Below, one piece after another: positions 8,748 through 17,093 of a stretch of DNA of 52,763 bases (position 1 is its first letter; each line of letters begins with the position of its first letter). Under the pieces are notes generated by a model. That model saw nothing but the letters and a program-made list of their open reading frames with translations, ran no database searches and was not told the origin of the DNA. Made by a program: the position numbers and the translations under genes. Origin of the DNA: Bryobacterales bacterium (GTDB taxonomy: Bacteria > Acidobacteriota > Terriglobia > Bryobacterales > Bryobacteraceae); assembly GCA_020854055.1 (NCBI GenBank), contig JADZGD010000150.1, positions 1-52,763 on the forward strand, given 5' to 3'.

Positions 8748-9257
8748 TCAGAAGTCAAAATCATCATGGATATCGGGCGGCAGTTTACCCGCGGGTATGG
8801 GAACCTGTGGCCGGCCGCGATATTTCACCAGGTAATAAGTCACGAGCAGCGACCCGGCCGCGAGCGCCACCAGCGGCATAAGCACGAGCCAGAAGTAACG
8901 GCGGCCGCGCGGCGCCCACAGGATGCGCTCGCCGTAGCGGGCGGCATAGAACGCGATAATTTCGTCTTCGCTCCTGCCCTGTCGAAGCTTTTCGGTGATC
9001 TCGCGCCGCATTTCATCGGCGATGGGCGATTGGTGTACGGCGACACTCTCCTGCCAGCAGCAGGGTGCGATGAAGCGGCTTTGCACTTTCCGGCTGAGAG
9101 CGTCACTGACCGGTACCGAACCGGCGCCGGACACCGGCGTCGCCCGCAATGCTGTCGACAGCAACAGAGGAACCACGAACAGATGAAGACAACTCAAGAA
9201 TCCACCTCGGCAAACACAGCTTCCATTCATCAGACGATGATGCTGGCGTGGCATCAC
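8748..9257 (-). CDS. CcmH/NrfF-like cytochrome c biogenesis protein with variant cysteine motif
   Basis: Up to 169 residues. An N-terminal signal or anchor helix (LHLFVVPLLLSTAL) is followed by a CcmH-type segment: IAPCCWQESVAVHQSPIADE, then MRREITEKLRQGRSEDEIIAFYAARYGERILWAP, and a C-terminal membrane helix (about 121-143). CcmH proteins reduce the apocytochrome haem-binding cysteines through an LRCxxC motif; here that position reads APCC, two adjacent cysteines. The family resemblance beyond the motif is strong. Starts at GTG 9257, ATG 9254 or ATG 9230 are all possible, as none has a clear ribosome site. It follows the Cys-rich gene at 9279 by 21 bp, so an operon is likely. Whether it still serves cytochrome c maturation is open. 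Confidence 0.72.
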   Translation of the reverse strand: MMPRQHHRLMNGSCVCRGGFLSCLHLFVVPLLLSTALRATPVSGAGSVPVSDALSRKVQSRFIAPCCWQESVAVHQSPIADEMRREITEKLRQGRSEDEIIAFYAARYGERILWAPRGRRYFWLVLMPLVALAAGSLLVTYYLVKYRGRPQVPIPAGKLPPDIHDDFDF

Positions 9258-9278
9258 ACCAACACTGCAAGCAGGGTT

Positions 9279-9656
9279 TCAGCCGAGGGGCGGAGGACGG
9301 GCGCTGAGGGGAAAAGAGAAACCCGAATGCCAGCCGGGTTCAAAGGAACCGCCCGCCAGGACGGTCTGCCGGGGTGGATGGTTGTATCTAGCGCCGGGTT
9401 CCGGCAGTGCAGGGGCACTGGTGTCCGTGCGAACCACATGCCGGCAATTGCCGGCGCAACCGGTGGCAACCATCCAACCGGAGCGGTGCTGTTGCCCTGG
9501 GCCACGAGACCGCCGGCAACAGCAGATCTTCGACCGCCGGCAGCACGTCATCTGGCAGGTTTCGCCGGAACCGGCGGCCCGAATCGAATCCGGCAGCCGG
9601 GGCGAAACCAGTAGGGCCACCAGTGACAAGATCACGAGAATGGCTGGGGACCGCAT
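9279..9656 (-). CDS. Small exported cysteine-rich protein
   Basis: 125 residues. An N-terminal signal peptide (SPAILVILSLVALLVSP) leads to a compact Cys block with C34, C38, C39, C45, C46 and C47 (TCQMTCCRRSKICCCRR), then C67 and C71 (ATGCAGNC); the remaining tail is Pro/Gly rich. I recognise no named domain. Eight cysteines in an exported protein suggest metal or haem binding, or disulfides. It lies directly upstream of the CcmH-like gene on the same strand and probably shares its promoter in 9657-9725. The coherent signal peptide and clustered cysteines favour a real gene, but the tail composition is loose. Confidence 0.55.
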   Translation of the reverse strand: MRSPAILVILSLVALLVSPRLPDSIRAAGSGETCQMTCCRRSKICCCRRSRGPGQQHRSGWMVATGCAGNCRHVVRTDTSAPALPEPGARYNHPPRQTVLAGGSFEPGWHSGFSFPLSARPPPLG

Positions 9657-9725
9657 TGCGATCGCAGGAAGTGTAACATACCCGCACGGGCCAATCGTCG
9701 TACACTAACGCTTCAGGAAGAATCC

Positions 9726-10601
9726 GTGAAGAAGACATCCCTGCTCAAGCGCTACATCCTGGATCCGGAGATTCTGGTGATACCGGGCGTGCCCGACCCG
9801 CTGTGCGCCAGAATCGCCGAGGCGGAAGGTTTCAAGGCGGTGTTTCTGAGCGGCTACGCATCGAGCGCTTCCTACCTCGGCGCGCCCGATGTCGGGCTGC
9901 TGACTTTGACTGAGATGGTGGATTGCGCGCGGCGCATCGTGGATGCGGTCAACGTTCCGGTGTTTGCCGACGGAGATACAGGCCACGGCAACACGACCAA
10001 CGTGATGCGCACCATGCGTTGCTTCGAGCGTGCCGGCGTGGCGGCAGTCTTTTTTGAGGACCAGCCTGCCCCCAAGCGCTGCGGCCACATGGCGGGGAAG
10101 GCCGTTGTTCCGGTCAACGAGATGGTTACCAGAATCAAGGCGGCAGTAGACGCGCGGGTTGACCCCGACCTGATGATCATGGCGCGCACCGACGCCCTGG
10201 CGGTTGAGGGTGTGAACCGCGCCATTGAAAGAATGCATACTTATCTCGAAGCCGGCGCTGATCTTTCGTTTGTTGAAGCGCCACAAACCGAGGATGAGAT
10301 GCGGCGGATCGTGCGCGAAGTTCCCGCTCCCAACATGGCCAACATGGTTCCCGGTGGCCGAACTCCAATGTTGAGCGCGCGCCGCCTGCAGGAGATCGGC
10401 TTTGCGATCGTGGCCCATCCCACGGCGTTAACTTACGCCATCGCGCGCGCTGCCCGGAGCCTGCTTGGCGAACTGGCTCGAACGGGCATCACGGCGGGCG
10501 CCGAGAACCCGATGCTCACATTTGAAGAGTTCAACCATCTGATTGGTCTGGATGAGATCCGCGGCCTGGAGGCACGGATGAATGTTGAGGCAGGAGAGTG
10601 A
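9726..10601 (+). CDS. Isocitrate lyase/PEP mutase superfamily enzyme
   Basis: 291 residues, a TIM barrel of the ICL/PEPM superfamily. Diagnostic sites: IPGVPDPLCARIAEAEGF, metal-binding VPVFADGDTGHGN (with the DxD), and the catalytic-loop motif QPAPKRCGHMAGK, matching the KKCGH signature of methylisocitrate lyase, oxaloacetate decarboxylase and carboxyphosphonoenolpyruvate mutase. These enzymes cleave or form C-C or P-C bonds next to a carboxylate. The sequence does not decide between methylisocitrate lyase and oxaloacetate decarboxylase; no prpC/prpD partner is nearby. It is followed after 7 bp by the Gfo/Idh/MocA gene, so the two form an operon. Confidence 0.85.
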   Translation: MKKTSLLKRYILDPEILVIPGVPDPLCARIAEAEGFKAVFLSGYASSASYLGAPDVGLLTLTEMVDCARRIVDAVNVPVFADGDTGHGNTTNVMRTMRCFERAGVAAVFFEDQPAPKRCGHMAGKAVVPVNEMVTRIKAAVDARVDPDLMIMARTDALAVEGVNRAIERMHTYLEAGADLSFVEAPQTEDEMRRIVREVPAPNMANMVPGGRTPMLSARRLQEIGFAIVAHPTALTYAIARAARSLLGELARTGITAGAENPMLTFEEFNHLIGLDEIRGLEARMNVEAGE

Positions 10602-10608
10602 GGAATAC

Positions 10609-11904
10609 ATGAACCGGCGTGACTTTGTAATGGGTTCGGCGGCGGCACTGTCCGGCCGCGCGGAAAGCAAACGGGACCGAATTCGAATCGGCATCATCGG
10701 GACCGGGAACCGGGGTACTTCTCATCTGGGAGGGGCTTTGCAGATCCCCTGGGTTGACGTGCCGGCATTATGCGACATCGACCGGCAGGCTCTGGCTAAA
10801 GCGCAGGACCGGCTGCAATCGGCCGGCCGGCCCAAGGCCGAACTCTACACCGGCGCCGAGGATGCCTACCGCGGGTTGATAGCCCGCGATGATCTGAACG
10901 CGGTGATCATCGCCACGCCCTGGAAATTTCATGCCCCCATGTCGATCGACGCGATGAAGGCCGGCAAGTGGGTGGGCGTGGAGGTGCCGGCCGCGCAGAC
11001 GGTGGAGGAATGCTGGCAGATGCTGCGGGCCTCGCAATCTACCGGCACACCCTGCATGATGCTGGAAAACTGGTCCTTCCGCCGTGACAACCTGGCGGTG
11101 CTGAACATGATCCGCCTGGGCCTGCTCGGTGAGATCGTTCACTGCCACTGCGCGCATGGACACGATTGCCTCTACTGGTATTTCGATCAAAGCGGCAATC
11201 CGCGGTGGTGTGGCGAGTATCTGATCGACCGCAACTGCGACCAGTATCCGACTCATAGCCTGGGACCGGTGCTGAGTTGGATGGACATCAATTGTGGAGA
11301 TGCGCTTGACACCATCGTCTCCATGGCCAGCCGGTCTCTCGGCATCAAGCATTACTTCGCCGAGACGATGGGCCGGGATAGCGCCGCCGCCCGGCGGCAT
11401 TATCGCCAGGGCGATATCATCAGTTCGCTGATCAAGACGAAAAATGGCAATACGATTGTCCTCAACAACGACATGCAATTGCCGCGGCCTTATGATGACC
11501 GTTGGATGATTCAAGGTACCGAGGGTTTGTACAGCGAAGAGCATAATGGCATCTACCTCTGGCGTCGCAGCCCGAAGGAGCACCAGTGGGAGCCCTTTCC
11601 GCCCTATCAGGCGAAATACGACCACGCCTGGTGGCGGCCCGAGGCTTCCGCCCAGCCGGGAGCCGATCCGATCGCCGCCGGACACGGCGGCACCGATCAG
11701 TTGCTGATGCACAAATTTTACGAAGCCGTCCGCGACCGGACACCGCTCCCGCTGACACTGGAAGATGGATTGACCATGAGCGTGGTGATTCCACTTTCGG
11801 ACGAATCGATCGCGCAGGGCAGCACTCTGGTTCGTTTCCCTGATTTCACCGAAGGCCGCTGGAAAACCAGCCGTCCTTATTTCGCGATGGATCGAACCAA
11901 ATAG
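10609..11904 (+). CDS. Gfo/Idh/MocA family oxidoreductase, GH109-like
   Basis: 431 residues from the ATG at 10609, which follows GAGGAATAC; an upstream in-frame start at 10582 lies inside the previous gene. It opens with a twin-arginine (NRRDFVMGSAAAL), though the hydrophobic stretch is short. A Rossmann NAD site follows (RIGIIGTGNRGTSHL), then EVPAAQTVEECW and MMLENWSFRRDNLAVLNMIRLG...GEIVHC, which resemble GH109 alpha-N-acetylgalactosaminidases. These use NAD in an oxidation-elimination mechanism. Sugar acting as substrate is likely but unknown. It is co-directional with the PEP-mutase gene 7 bp upstream. Confidence 0.85.
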   Translation: MNRRDFVMGSAAALSGRAESKRDRIRIGIIGTGNRGTSHLGGALQIPWVDVPALCDIDRQALAKAQDRLQSAGRPKAELYTGAEDAYRGLIARDDLNAVIIATPWKFHAPMSIDAMKAGKWVGVEVPAAQTVEECWQMLRASQSTGTPCMMLENWSFRRDNLAVLNMIRLGLLGEIVHCHCAHGHDCLYWYFDQSGNPRWCGEYLIDRNCDQYPTHSLGPVLSWMDINCGDALDTIVSMASRSLGIKHYFAETMGRDSAAARRHYRQGDIISSLIKTKNGNTIVLNNDMQLPRPYDDRWMIQGTEGLYSEEHNGIYLWRRSPKEHQWEPFPPYQAKYDHAWWRPEASAQPGADPIAAGHGGTDQLLMHKFYEAVRDRTPLPLTLEDGLTMSVVIPLSDESIAQGSTLVRFPDFTEGRWKTSRPYFAMDRTK

Positions 11905-12097
11905 CCTCATCGGCCGCTTAATCCGCGGAGGCTGTGCAACGCTGCCCGGAATTCGCCATGGGGCAACGATGCCAGTTGTTACAAACCGTTACACCCCGAA
12001 GTCTTACTTCCGGCCGCGTCTCCAAGGCGCTAGCGTTGAAGTGATGGTTCAATCAGACGTTTTTTGGCCTGTTTGAATCGAGAGTTAGGAGGATCTT

Positions 12098-12394
12098 TTG
12101 GCAAGACTGTTTGTGGGTAACATTCCGTTTCAGTCGAATGAAGAGCAGCTTCGTGAGTGGTTTACTCAGTCCGGAGTCGCTGTCGAGAGTGTGGACCTCA
12201 TTCGCGACCGATTTTCGGGAGAGCTGCGAGGGTTCGGTTTCGTGGAACTGGAACCGGCGCAGGAAGTGGAGCGCGTCATTCAGGCCTGCAACGGCCAGCG
12301 CTTCATGGGCCGGCCTCTCGTAATCGACCAAGCCCGGTCGCGTACCGATGGCGCGGCGGGCCTTCACAACCAGACAGCGCAGCGGGCTTATTAA
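12098..12394 (+). CDS. Small RRM-type RNA-binding protein
   Basis: 98 residues: a single RNA recognition motif with RNP2 (LFVGNI, residues 4-9) and RNP1 (LRGFGFVEL, about 43-51), and a short flexible tail. Bacterial proteins of this kind (cyanobacterial Rbp class) bind single-stranded RNA and are often cold-induced. The start is a TTG at 12098, set by a strong AGGAGG about 6 nt upstream; there is no ATG in a suitable place. It is preceded by a 193-bp leader containing two GTTACA repeats. It stands alone, and regulation is unknown. Confidence 0.88.
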   Translation: MARLFVGNIPFQSNEEQLREWFTQSGVAVESVDLIRDRFSGELRGFGFVELEPAQEVERVIQACNGQRFMGRPLVIDQARSRTDGAAGLHNQTAQRAY

Positions 12395-12431
12395 GCACCG
12401 CGTCCAGCGGTTGCGGCTGCGTTCCCAACCT

Positions 12432-12455
12432 ATGCTCAGAGGGGCAGGCGGATCT
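12432..12455 (+). terminator. Hairpin after the RRM gene
   Basis: GGGCAGG (12432-12438) pairs with CCTGCCC (12449-12455) across a 10-nt loop, 37 nt after the RRM stop. No T-run follows, so it is at best a weak or Rho-assisted terminator. Confidence 0.35.
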
Positions 12456-12608
12456 CCACCTGCCCGTTCCCGTTGATAGCAAGAAGCTGTCCGGCGCTCA
12501 TGCCGGCGAGAATGAAAAGTCTCTGCCACCATTCACAACCCGGTTCCGTTTGCGGTTAGAATAAAGGGAATTGGCAAGCGCGGAGGCTTGCCGCCTGGGT
12601 TCTGACGA

Positions 12609-13523
12609 ATGGATTCTACGGGTAACCGGCTTCACCAGTATTGCGTCGCGCTGGCGGTGTGTACGCTGTTCCTGGTTGTCGCCGGAGCTTCGGTCACCAG
12701 CAATGACGCCGGTTTGTCGGTTCCCGATTGGCCGCTTTCCTATGGCAAGTTGATGCCGCCGATGCGCGGCGGTATCTTCTACGAACACGGCCACCGGATG
12801 GTTGCTACCGCCGTCGGCATGATGACCATCGTCCTGGCTGTCTGGCTCGCCATCAGCGAACCACGCCGATGGATGCGCCGGCTGGGCGTCGCCGCTCTTG
12901 CCGCTGTTGTGGCGCAGGGGATTTTGGGTGGCATGACGGTGCTGTTCATGCTTCCCAAGCCGGTCAGCATCAGCCATGCCTGCCTGGCGGAACTCTTCTT
13001 CGCTACAACCGTTGCGATGGCGGTTTTCACCTCACGATCGTGGAAGGAGGGTCCCGAGGCGCTTGCCGACACCGGCCGGCCGAGCATGCACACGCTGGCG
13101 ATCGCGCTCCCGCTGGTGACGTTGTGCCAGGTCGCCCTCGGAGCCGGTTACCGCCACCGGTTGATTGGAATCATCCCCCATATTCTCGGCGCGGTGGCCG
13201 TGATGGGCTTTTCGATGATGGTAGCGATCGTTGTGCTGATGCAGTATCGAAACAGCCGGCCGTTGAGTCTGGCGGCCAAGTCCCTGTTGGTGCTTGTATT
13301 TTGCCAGGTGTTTCTTGGAATCGCGACCTACATGAGCCGCATCTCAGCTATGGAGAGCGGGCAGCGGTCTGTTTCCGTGGTTGCGTTCACGGTTGCGCAC
13401 GTTGCCGTAGGCGCTATGACCATGGCGGCCAGCGTGGTGCTGGCTATACAGATCCTGAGGAATGTTCGTAAGACGGACGCGGCAAGCGCCGGTTGTCTTC
13501 GCCGGGCTTCAGAGCATGTCTGA
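12609..13523 (+). CDS. ctaA: Haem A synthase (CtaA/COX15)
   Basis: 304 residues with eight predicted membrane helices. It oxidises the haem O methyl to a formyl group, giving haem A for cytochrome oxidase. Family signatures are NRLHQYCVALAVCTLFLVVAGASVTS (cut here after GASVTS), GLSVPDWPLSYG, the EHGHR His pair, SHACLAEL, and late His in PHILGAV and AHVAVG. The ATG at 12609 starts the first gene of the oxidase assembly operon, and its stop overlaps the ctaB start by 8 nt. Confidence 0.92.
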   Translation: MDSTGNRLHQYCVALAVCTLFLVVAGASVTSNDAGLSVPDWPLSYGKLMPPMRGGIFYEHGHRMVATAVGMMTIVLAVWLAISEPRRWMRRLGVAALAAVVAQGILGGMTVLFMLPKPVSISHACLAELFFATTVAMAVFTSRSWKEGPEALADTGRPSMHTLAIALPLVTLCQVALGAGYRHRLIGIIPHILGAVAVMGFSMMVAIVVLMQYRNSRPLSLAAKSLLVLVFCQVFLGIATYMSRISAMESGQRSVSVVAFTVAHVAVGAMTMAASVVLAIQILRNVRKTDAASAGCLRRASEHV

Positions 13524-14424
13524 GATTCCGGTGGCAGCCAGTTTCGGAGTGTCCGCTCGTCCCGGCCACAGAATGAGAGACTACATCGAGCTCACCAAGC
13601 CCCGTGTCACATGGCTTATCCTGATGAGTACCGCGGTCGGTTTCTATTTCGGCGTCCGCGGCGCATGGAGCCTGGCCGTTCTGGTTCACGCCGTGATCGG
13701 CACCGGGCTGATCGCCTCCGGCACGTTCACACTCAATCAGTGGTATGAGCGGGAAGCCGACGCCAAGATGAACCGCACGCGGCGGCGTCCGCTGCCCACC
13801 GGGAGGGTTACTCCCGCACAGGCGTTCTGGTTCGGCGCTGCCATTTCCCTCGCCGGCTTTGTGGAACTCTGGGCCGGGGCAAATCTTCTAAGCGCGCTGC
13901 TGGCGCTGTTTACTCTGTTGTCCTATTTGCTCGCGTATACGCCGCTCAAGCAACGGTCGAAGCACTCAACCACGGTCGGAGCAATTCCCGGCGCCATGCC
14001 GCCGCTCATCGGTTTTGCCGCGGCGTGTGGAGCGCTCACGCTGGAGGCCTGGGTCCTGTTCGGCATTTTGTTCTTCTGGCAGTTCCCCCACTTTTACTCC
14101 ATTGGCTGGATGTACCGCGAAGACTACCGCCGCGCGGGCATACGCATGCTTCCGGTGGTGGAGCCTGACGGAGAGTCCACGGCCCGGCAGATTCTGCTCT
14201 ACTCGCTGGCTCTGATTCCCGTCAGTGTGGCGCCGGCCTTCCTCGCGATGTCGGGCCATCTGTACTTGTGGGGCGCGCTCCTGTTGGGGTTGGGCTTCCT
14301 GTACTGCGGGATTCGCGTGGCCCGCGAGCGGACTGCCCTGCGCGCCAAAGGGGTGCTGCTGGCTTCGGTGCTCTACCTGCCGCTGCTTTACGGACTCATG
14401 CTGCTCGATGGTCCCAGCCTGTGA
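13516..14424 (+). CDS. ctaB: Protoheme IX farnesyltransferase (haem O synthase)
   Basis: 302 residues, UbiA-type polyprenyltransferase with about nine membrane helices. It attaches farnesyl to protohaem, giving haem O, the substrate of CtaA. The two Asp-rich regions are visible: NQWYEREADAKMNRTRRRPL and YTPLKQRSKHSTTVGAIPGA. The ATG at 13516 is chosen because MRDYIELTKPR follows 20 residues later and ATGTCTGA overlaps the ctaA stop, implying translational coupling; the longer frame from 13462 lies inside ctaA. Its own stop overlaps the next gene as GTGA. Confidence 0.93.
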   Translation: MSEIPVAASFGVSARPGHRMRDYIELTKPRVTWLILMSTAVGFYFGVRGAWSLAVLVHAVIGTGLIASGTFTLNQWYEREADAKMNRTRRRPLPTGRVTPAQAFWFGAAISLAGFVELWAGANLLSALLALFTLLSYLLAYTPLKQRSKHSTTVGAIPGAMPPLIGFAAACGALTLEAWVLFGILFFWQFPHFYSIGWMYREDYRRAGIRMLPVVEPDGESTARQILLYSLALIPVSVAPAFLAMSGHLYLWGALLLGLGFLYCGIRVARERTALRAKGVLLASVLYLPLLYGLMLLDGPSL

Positions 14425-15335
14425 CTGTTACCGTCGAACAGGTCTCCTATTCCTACGACGATCGCCGGGCGCTTGAGGACGTCAGCTTCCAGGTCGCCGA
14501 AGGGCAGATCTTTGGCCTGCTTGGGCCTAATGGTGGTGGAAAATCCACGCTCTTCCGGATTCTCTCCACCGTGATGAATCCCTCGTCGGGCCGGGTCGTC
14601 ATCGATGGCCACGACACGCGGCGCGAACCGGCTGCGGTACGCCGCGCTATCGGAGTGGTCTTTCAGTCGCAGAGTCTCGACCGTAAACTGACGGTGGCCG
14701 AGAACCTCCGGGCGCAGGGCCATTTTTACGGCCTCTCGGGTTCTCTGTTGGCTGCCCGCATGGGCGAAGCGATGGAACGGCTCAATCTTACGGACCGCCG
14801 CGGCGATCTGGTACAGTCGCTCTCGGGCGGCTACCAGCGCCGGGTGGAGATTGCGAAGGCGATTCTCCACCGGCCGCGCGTGCTGCTGATGGACGAGCCT
14901 TCCACCGGCCTCGATCCGGCGGCGCGCCGGGAACTGGCGCACTACGTTCAGGAACTGCGGGAGCGCCATGGGGTAACCGTGCTTTTGACGACACACATTC
15001 TGGACGAGGCAGACCGCTGCGACCGTCTCGTTCTACTGCACCAGGGCCGCTGCGTCGCCGAAGGCAGCCCCAGTGAGTTGAAGACGCGCGTTGGAGGCGA
15101 TGTAGTGATCTTCCGCTCTCACGATCCGGAGGCGCTGCGGACGGCGATTGCCGGACGTTTCCACATCTCCCCGAAGATCCTTGATGGCAATCTGCGCATC
15201 GAGATCGCCAACGGTTACCGCTTTGTCACCGAGGTAGTAGAGGCGCTCCCGGGATCTGTCGAGTCAGCAGCCGTCCACCGGCCCACGCTCGAAGACGTCT
15301 TTCTTGATGAAACGGGAGCGACCATTGGGGGCTGA
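14421..15335 (+). CDS. ABC transporter ATP-binding protein
   Basis: 304 residues starting at GTG 14421, whose GTGA overlaps the ctaB stop. Walker A is GPNGGGKST (about 36-44), signature LSGGYQRR, Walker B LLMDEPSTGLD, and the H-loop is THIL. A C-terminal ~80-residue extension resembles the DrrA/CcmA-type regulatory part. It pairs with the ABC-2 permease that overlaps it by 29 nt. Being inside an oxidase assembly operon suggests a role in metal, haem or lipid movement for the oxidase, but nothing in the sequence names the cargo. Confidence 0.9.
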   Translation: MTVTVEQVSYSYDDRRALEDVSFQVAEGQIFGLLGPNGGGKSTLFRILSTVMNPSSGRVVIDGHDTRREPAAVRRAIGVVFQSQSLDRKLTVAENLRAQGHFYGLSGSLLAARMGEAMERLNLTDRRGDLVQSLSGGYQRRVEIAKAILHRPRVLLMDEPSTGLDPAARRELAHYVQELRERHGVTVLLTTHILDEADRCDRLVLLHQGRCVAEGSPSELKTRVGGDVVIFRSHDPEALRTAIAGRFHISPKILDGNLRIEIANGYRFVTEVVEALPGSVESAAVHRPTLEDVFLDETGATIGG

Positions 15336-16080
15336 TTCGTTCATTCTGCCGGTTCTCACCCTGTGGCGCCGCGAACTGATCCGCTTCTGGCGCGAGAAGG
15401 CTCGCGTGCTCGGTTTCGTTGGGTCTCCGCTCATCTTTTGGCTAGTGATCGGAGCCGGATTCGGCGACCTGGCCTTCTTCTTCCCCGGCGCGCTGACCCT
15501 GACCGTCATGTTCTCTGCCGTCTTTTCCACCATGTCGCTGATCGAAGACCGGCGGGAAGGATTTCTGCTCTCGGTGCTGGTTTCGCCTGCGCCGCGCAGC
15601 GCCATGGTAATCGGAAAGGTGCTCGGGTCGAGCACGCTCGCCTGGGTGCAGGGCCTCATTTTCCTGATCTTCCTGCCGCTGGCCGGGCTGCGCCCCGGCG
15701 TGTCCCAATTGCTGATACTGGCAGGCGCGCTGTTTCTGGTTTCGTTTACCTTCACCGCGCTCGGTTTTCTGATCGCCTGGCAGATGGAGTCCTCCCAGGG
15801 ATTTCACGCCATCATGAACCTGGTGCTGTTTCCGTTGTGGATGGTCTCGGGCGCTCTGTTTCCTGTTGCCAGGGCCAGTTCCTGGATGCAGTGGGTGATG
15901 CTTGCGAATCCGATGACCTATGCGCTGGCGGTTCTTCGCCGGCTGATGGTGGCTGGAGCGCTGAATGACGGCACACCCGGCTTTACCACGAGTTTGCTGG
16001 TTACCGGACTCTGCGCGCTGGTTCTGCTGGCCGCCTCCACAGCCGTTGCCACCCGGCGGCGCGAGGGGAGCACGGCGTGA
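15307..16080 (+). CDS. ABC-2 type transporter permease
   Basis: 257 residues with six predicted helices of the ABC2_membrane type (WRRELIRFWREKARVLGF near the N-terminus, then MLANPMTYALAVLRRL). It is the membrane partner of the ATPase upstream, with which it overlaps by 29 nt. The ATG at 15307 directly follows an in-frame TTG. Its stop overlaps the SCO1 start as GTGA. Comparable exporters occur next to cta genes in other bacteria; cargo unknown. Confidence 0.88.
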   Translation: MKRERPLGADSFILPVLTLWRRELIRFWREKARVLGFVGSPLIFWLVIGAGFGDLAFFFPGALTLTVMFSAVFSTMSLIEDRREGFLLSVLVSPAPRSAMVIGKVLGSSTLAWVQGLIFLIFLPLAGLRPGVSQLLILAGALFLVSFTFTALGFLIAWQMESSQGFHAIMNLVLFPLWMVSGALFPVARASSWMQWVMLANPMTYALAVLRRLMVAGALNDGTPGFTTSLLVTGLCALVLLAASTAVATRRREGSTA

Positions 16081-16649
16081 GGTTCCGGGCCGGCTGGGCG
16101 GCGTTGCCGGCTATCCTGCTGTTGCTTGTCTCCTCCTGCGCGCGCCGGCCCACGCTGCCTGACTATGGCGCGGTTCCCGATTTCCTGCTGATCAGCGAAT
16201 CGGGTCAGAATTTTTCCAGCCGCCAATTGCTGACGGGAAAGATCTGGATCGCGGACTTTATCTATACCCACTGCACCGGACCCTGTCCGCTGATGTCGGC
16301 CCGCATGCGCCGTATTCAGGAGAGTGTCCGGCGTTGGGACGATGTCCGCCTGGTGTCGTTCACCGTTGATCCGGAACGGGACTCGCCCGGGGTTCTGGCC
16401 GCCTATTCCGCCCGTTTCCATGCCGAGCCTTCCCGCTGGTTCTTTCTTACCGGCCGGCGTGAGGTGCTCGAACAACTGAACCGTCACGCCTTCAAACTGG
16501 GCAGTGTCGATGCAACACTGGAGCACAGCACCCGATTTGCGCTGGTAGACCGGAGCGGGCATGTGCGCGGTTACTTTCACAGTGGCGATCCGGACTCGAT
16601 GGCCCAACTTCTCGATGCCGTGAGCACGCTACGCGGGATGCCGTCATGA
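16077..16649 (+). CDS. SCO1/SenC copper chaperone lipoprotein
   Basis: 190 residues. An N-terminal helix ends in a lipobox (LLLLVSSC, Cys at about 20), so it is a membrane-anchored lipoprotein facing the periplasm. Thioredoxin-like fold with the copper/redox motif CTGPCP (CxxxCP) and the conserved distal His in LEHSTRF. SCO proteins deliver copper to the CuA site of cytochrome oxidase subunit II. The GTG at 16077 is coupled to the upstream stop (GTGA), and the stop overlaps the next gene as ATGA. Confidence 0.92.
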   Translation: MRFRAGWAALPAILLLLVSSCARRPTLPDYGAVPDFLLISESGQNFSSRQLLTGKIWIADFIYTHCTGPCPLMSARMRRIQESVRRWDDVRLVSFTVDPERDSPGVLAAYSARFHAEPSRWFFLTGRREVLEQLNRHAFKLGSVDATLEHSTRFALVDRSGHVRGYFHSGDPDSMAQLLDAVSTLRGMPS

Positions 16650-17062
16650 TCACGATGCGTGATCTACCCACGCTGAACGCCATACTGAACTCGCTATCGG
16701 CAGTCCTGCTGGTGTGGGGTTACACGCTCATCCGCCGCAAGCGGATCGAGCAGCACCGGCGCGTGATGATGGCGGCGTTCGCAGCCTCGGTGTTGTTTGT
16801 GGCCGGCTACCTGCTCTACCACTCGCAGGTTGGAACGGTTCGGTATCCGGGCACGGGACCGCTCCGCGCGTTCTATCTCACCATCCTTGCCACGCACACC
16901 GTACTGGCGGCGGTAGTGGGGCCACTGGCCGTGATCACGCTGGCACTGGGCCTGCGGGCGCGATACAAGCGCCACCGGCGGATCGCGCGTTGGACGCTCC
17001 CGGTGTGGCTCTACGTCAATGTTACCGGTGTCGTCATCTACTGGATGCTCTATAGAATGTAG
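16646..17062 (+). CDS. DUF420 (CtaM-like) membrane protein
   Basis: 138 residues, four membrane helices. Matches DUF420: LPTLNAILNSLSAVLLVWGY, the IEQHRRVMMAAF loop His, and RHRRIARWTLPVWLYVNVTGVVIY in parts. In Gram-positives CtaM, of this family, is needed to mature haem-copper oxidases. It closes the operon that starts with ctaA; the structural oxidase subunits are not in the window. The start overlaps the SCO1 stop (ATGA). Confidence 0.85.
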   Translation: MITMRDLPTLNAILNSLSAVLLVWGYTLIRRKRIEQHRRVMMAAFAASVLFVAGYLLYHSQVGTVRYPGTGPLRAFYLTILATHTVLAAVVGPLAVITLALGLRARYKRHRRIARWTLPVWLYVNVTGVVIYWMLYRM

Positions 17063-17093
17063 TCCGGGGCCCGGTCCTGTATCATGAGGGTTC

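Noticed and set aside
10768..11910. Minus-strand frame opposite the Gfo/Idh/MocA gene
   Set aside because: Antisense shadow without recognisable motifs.
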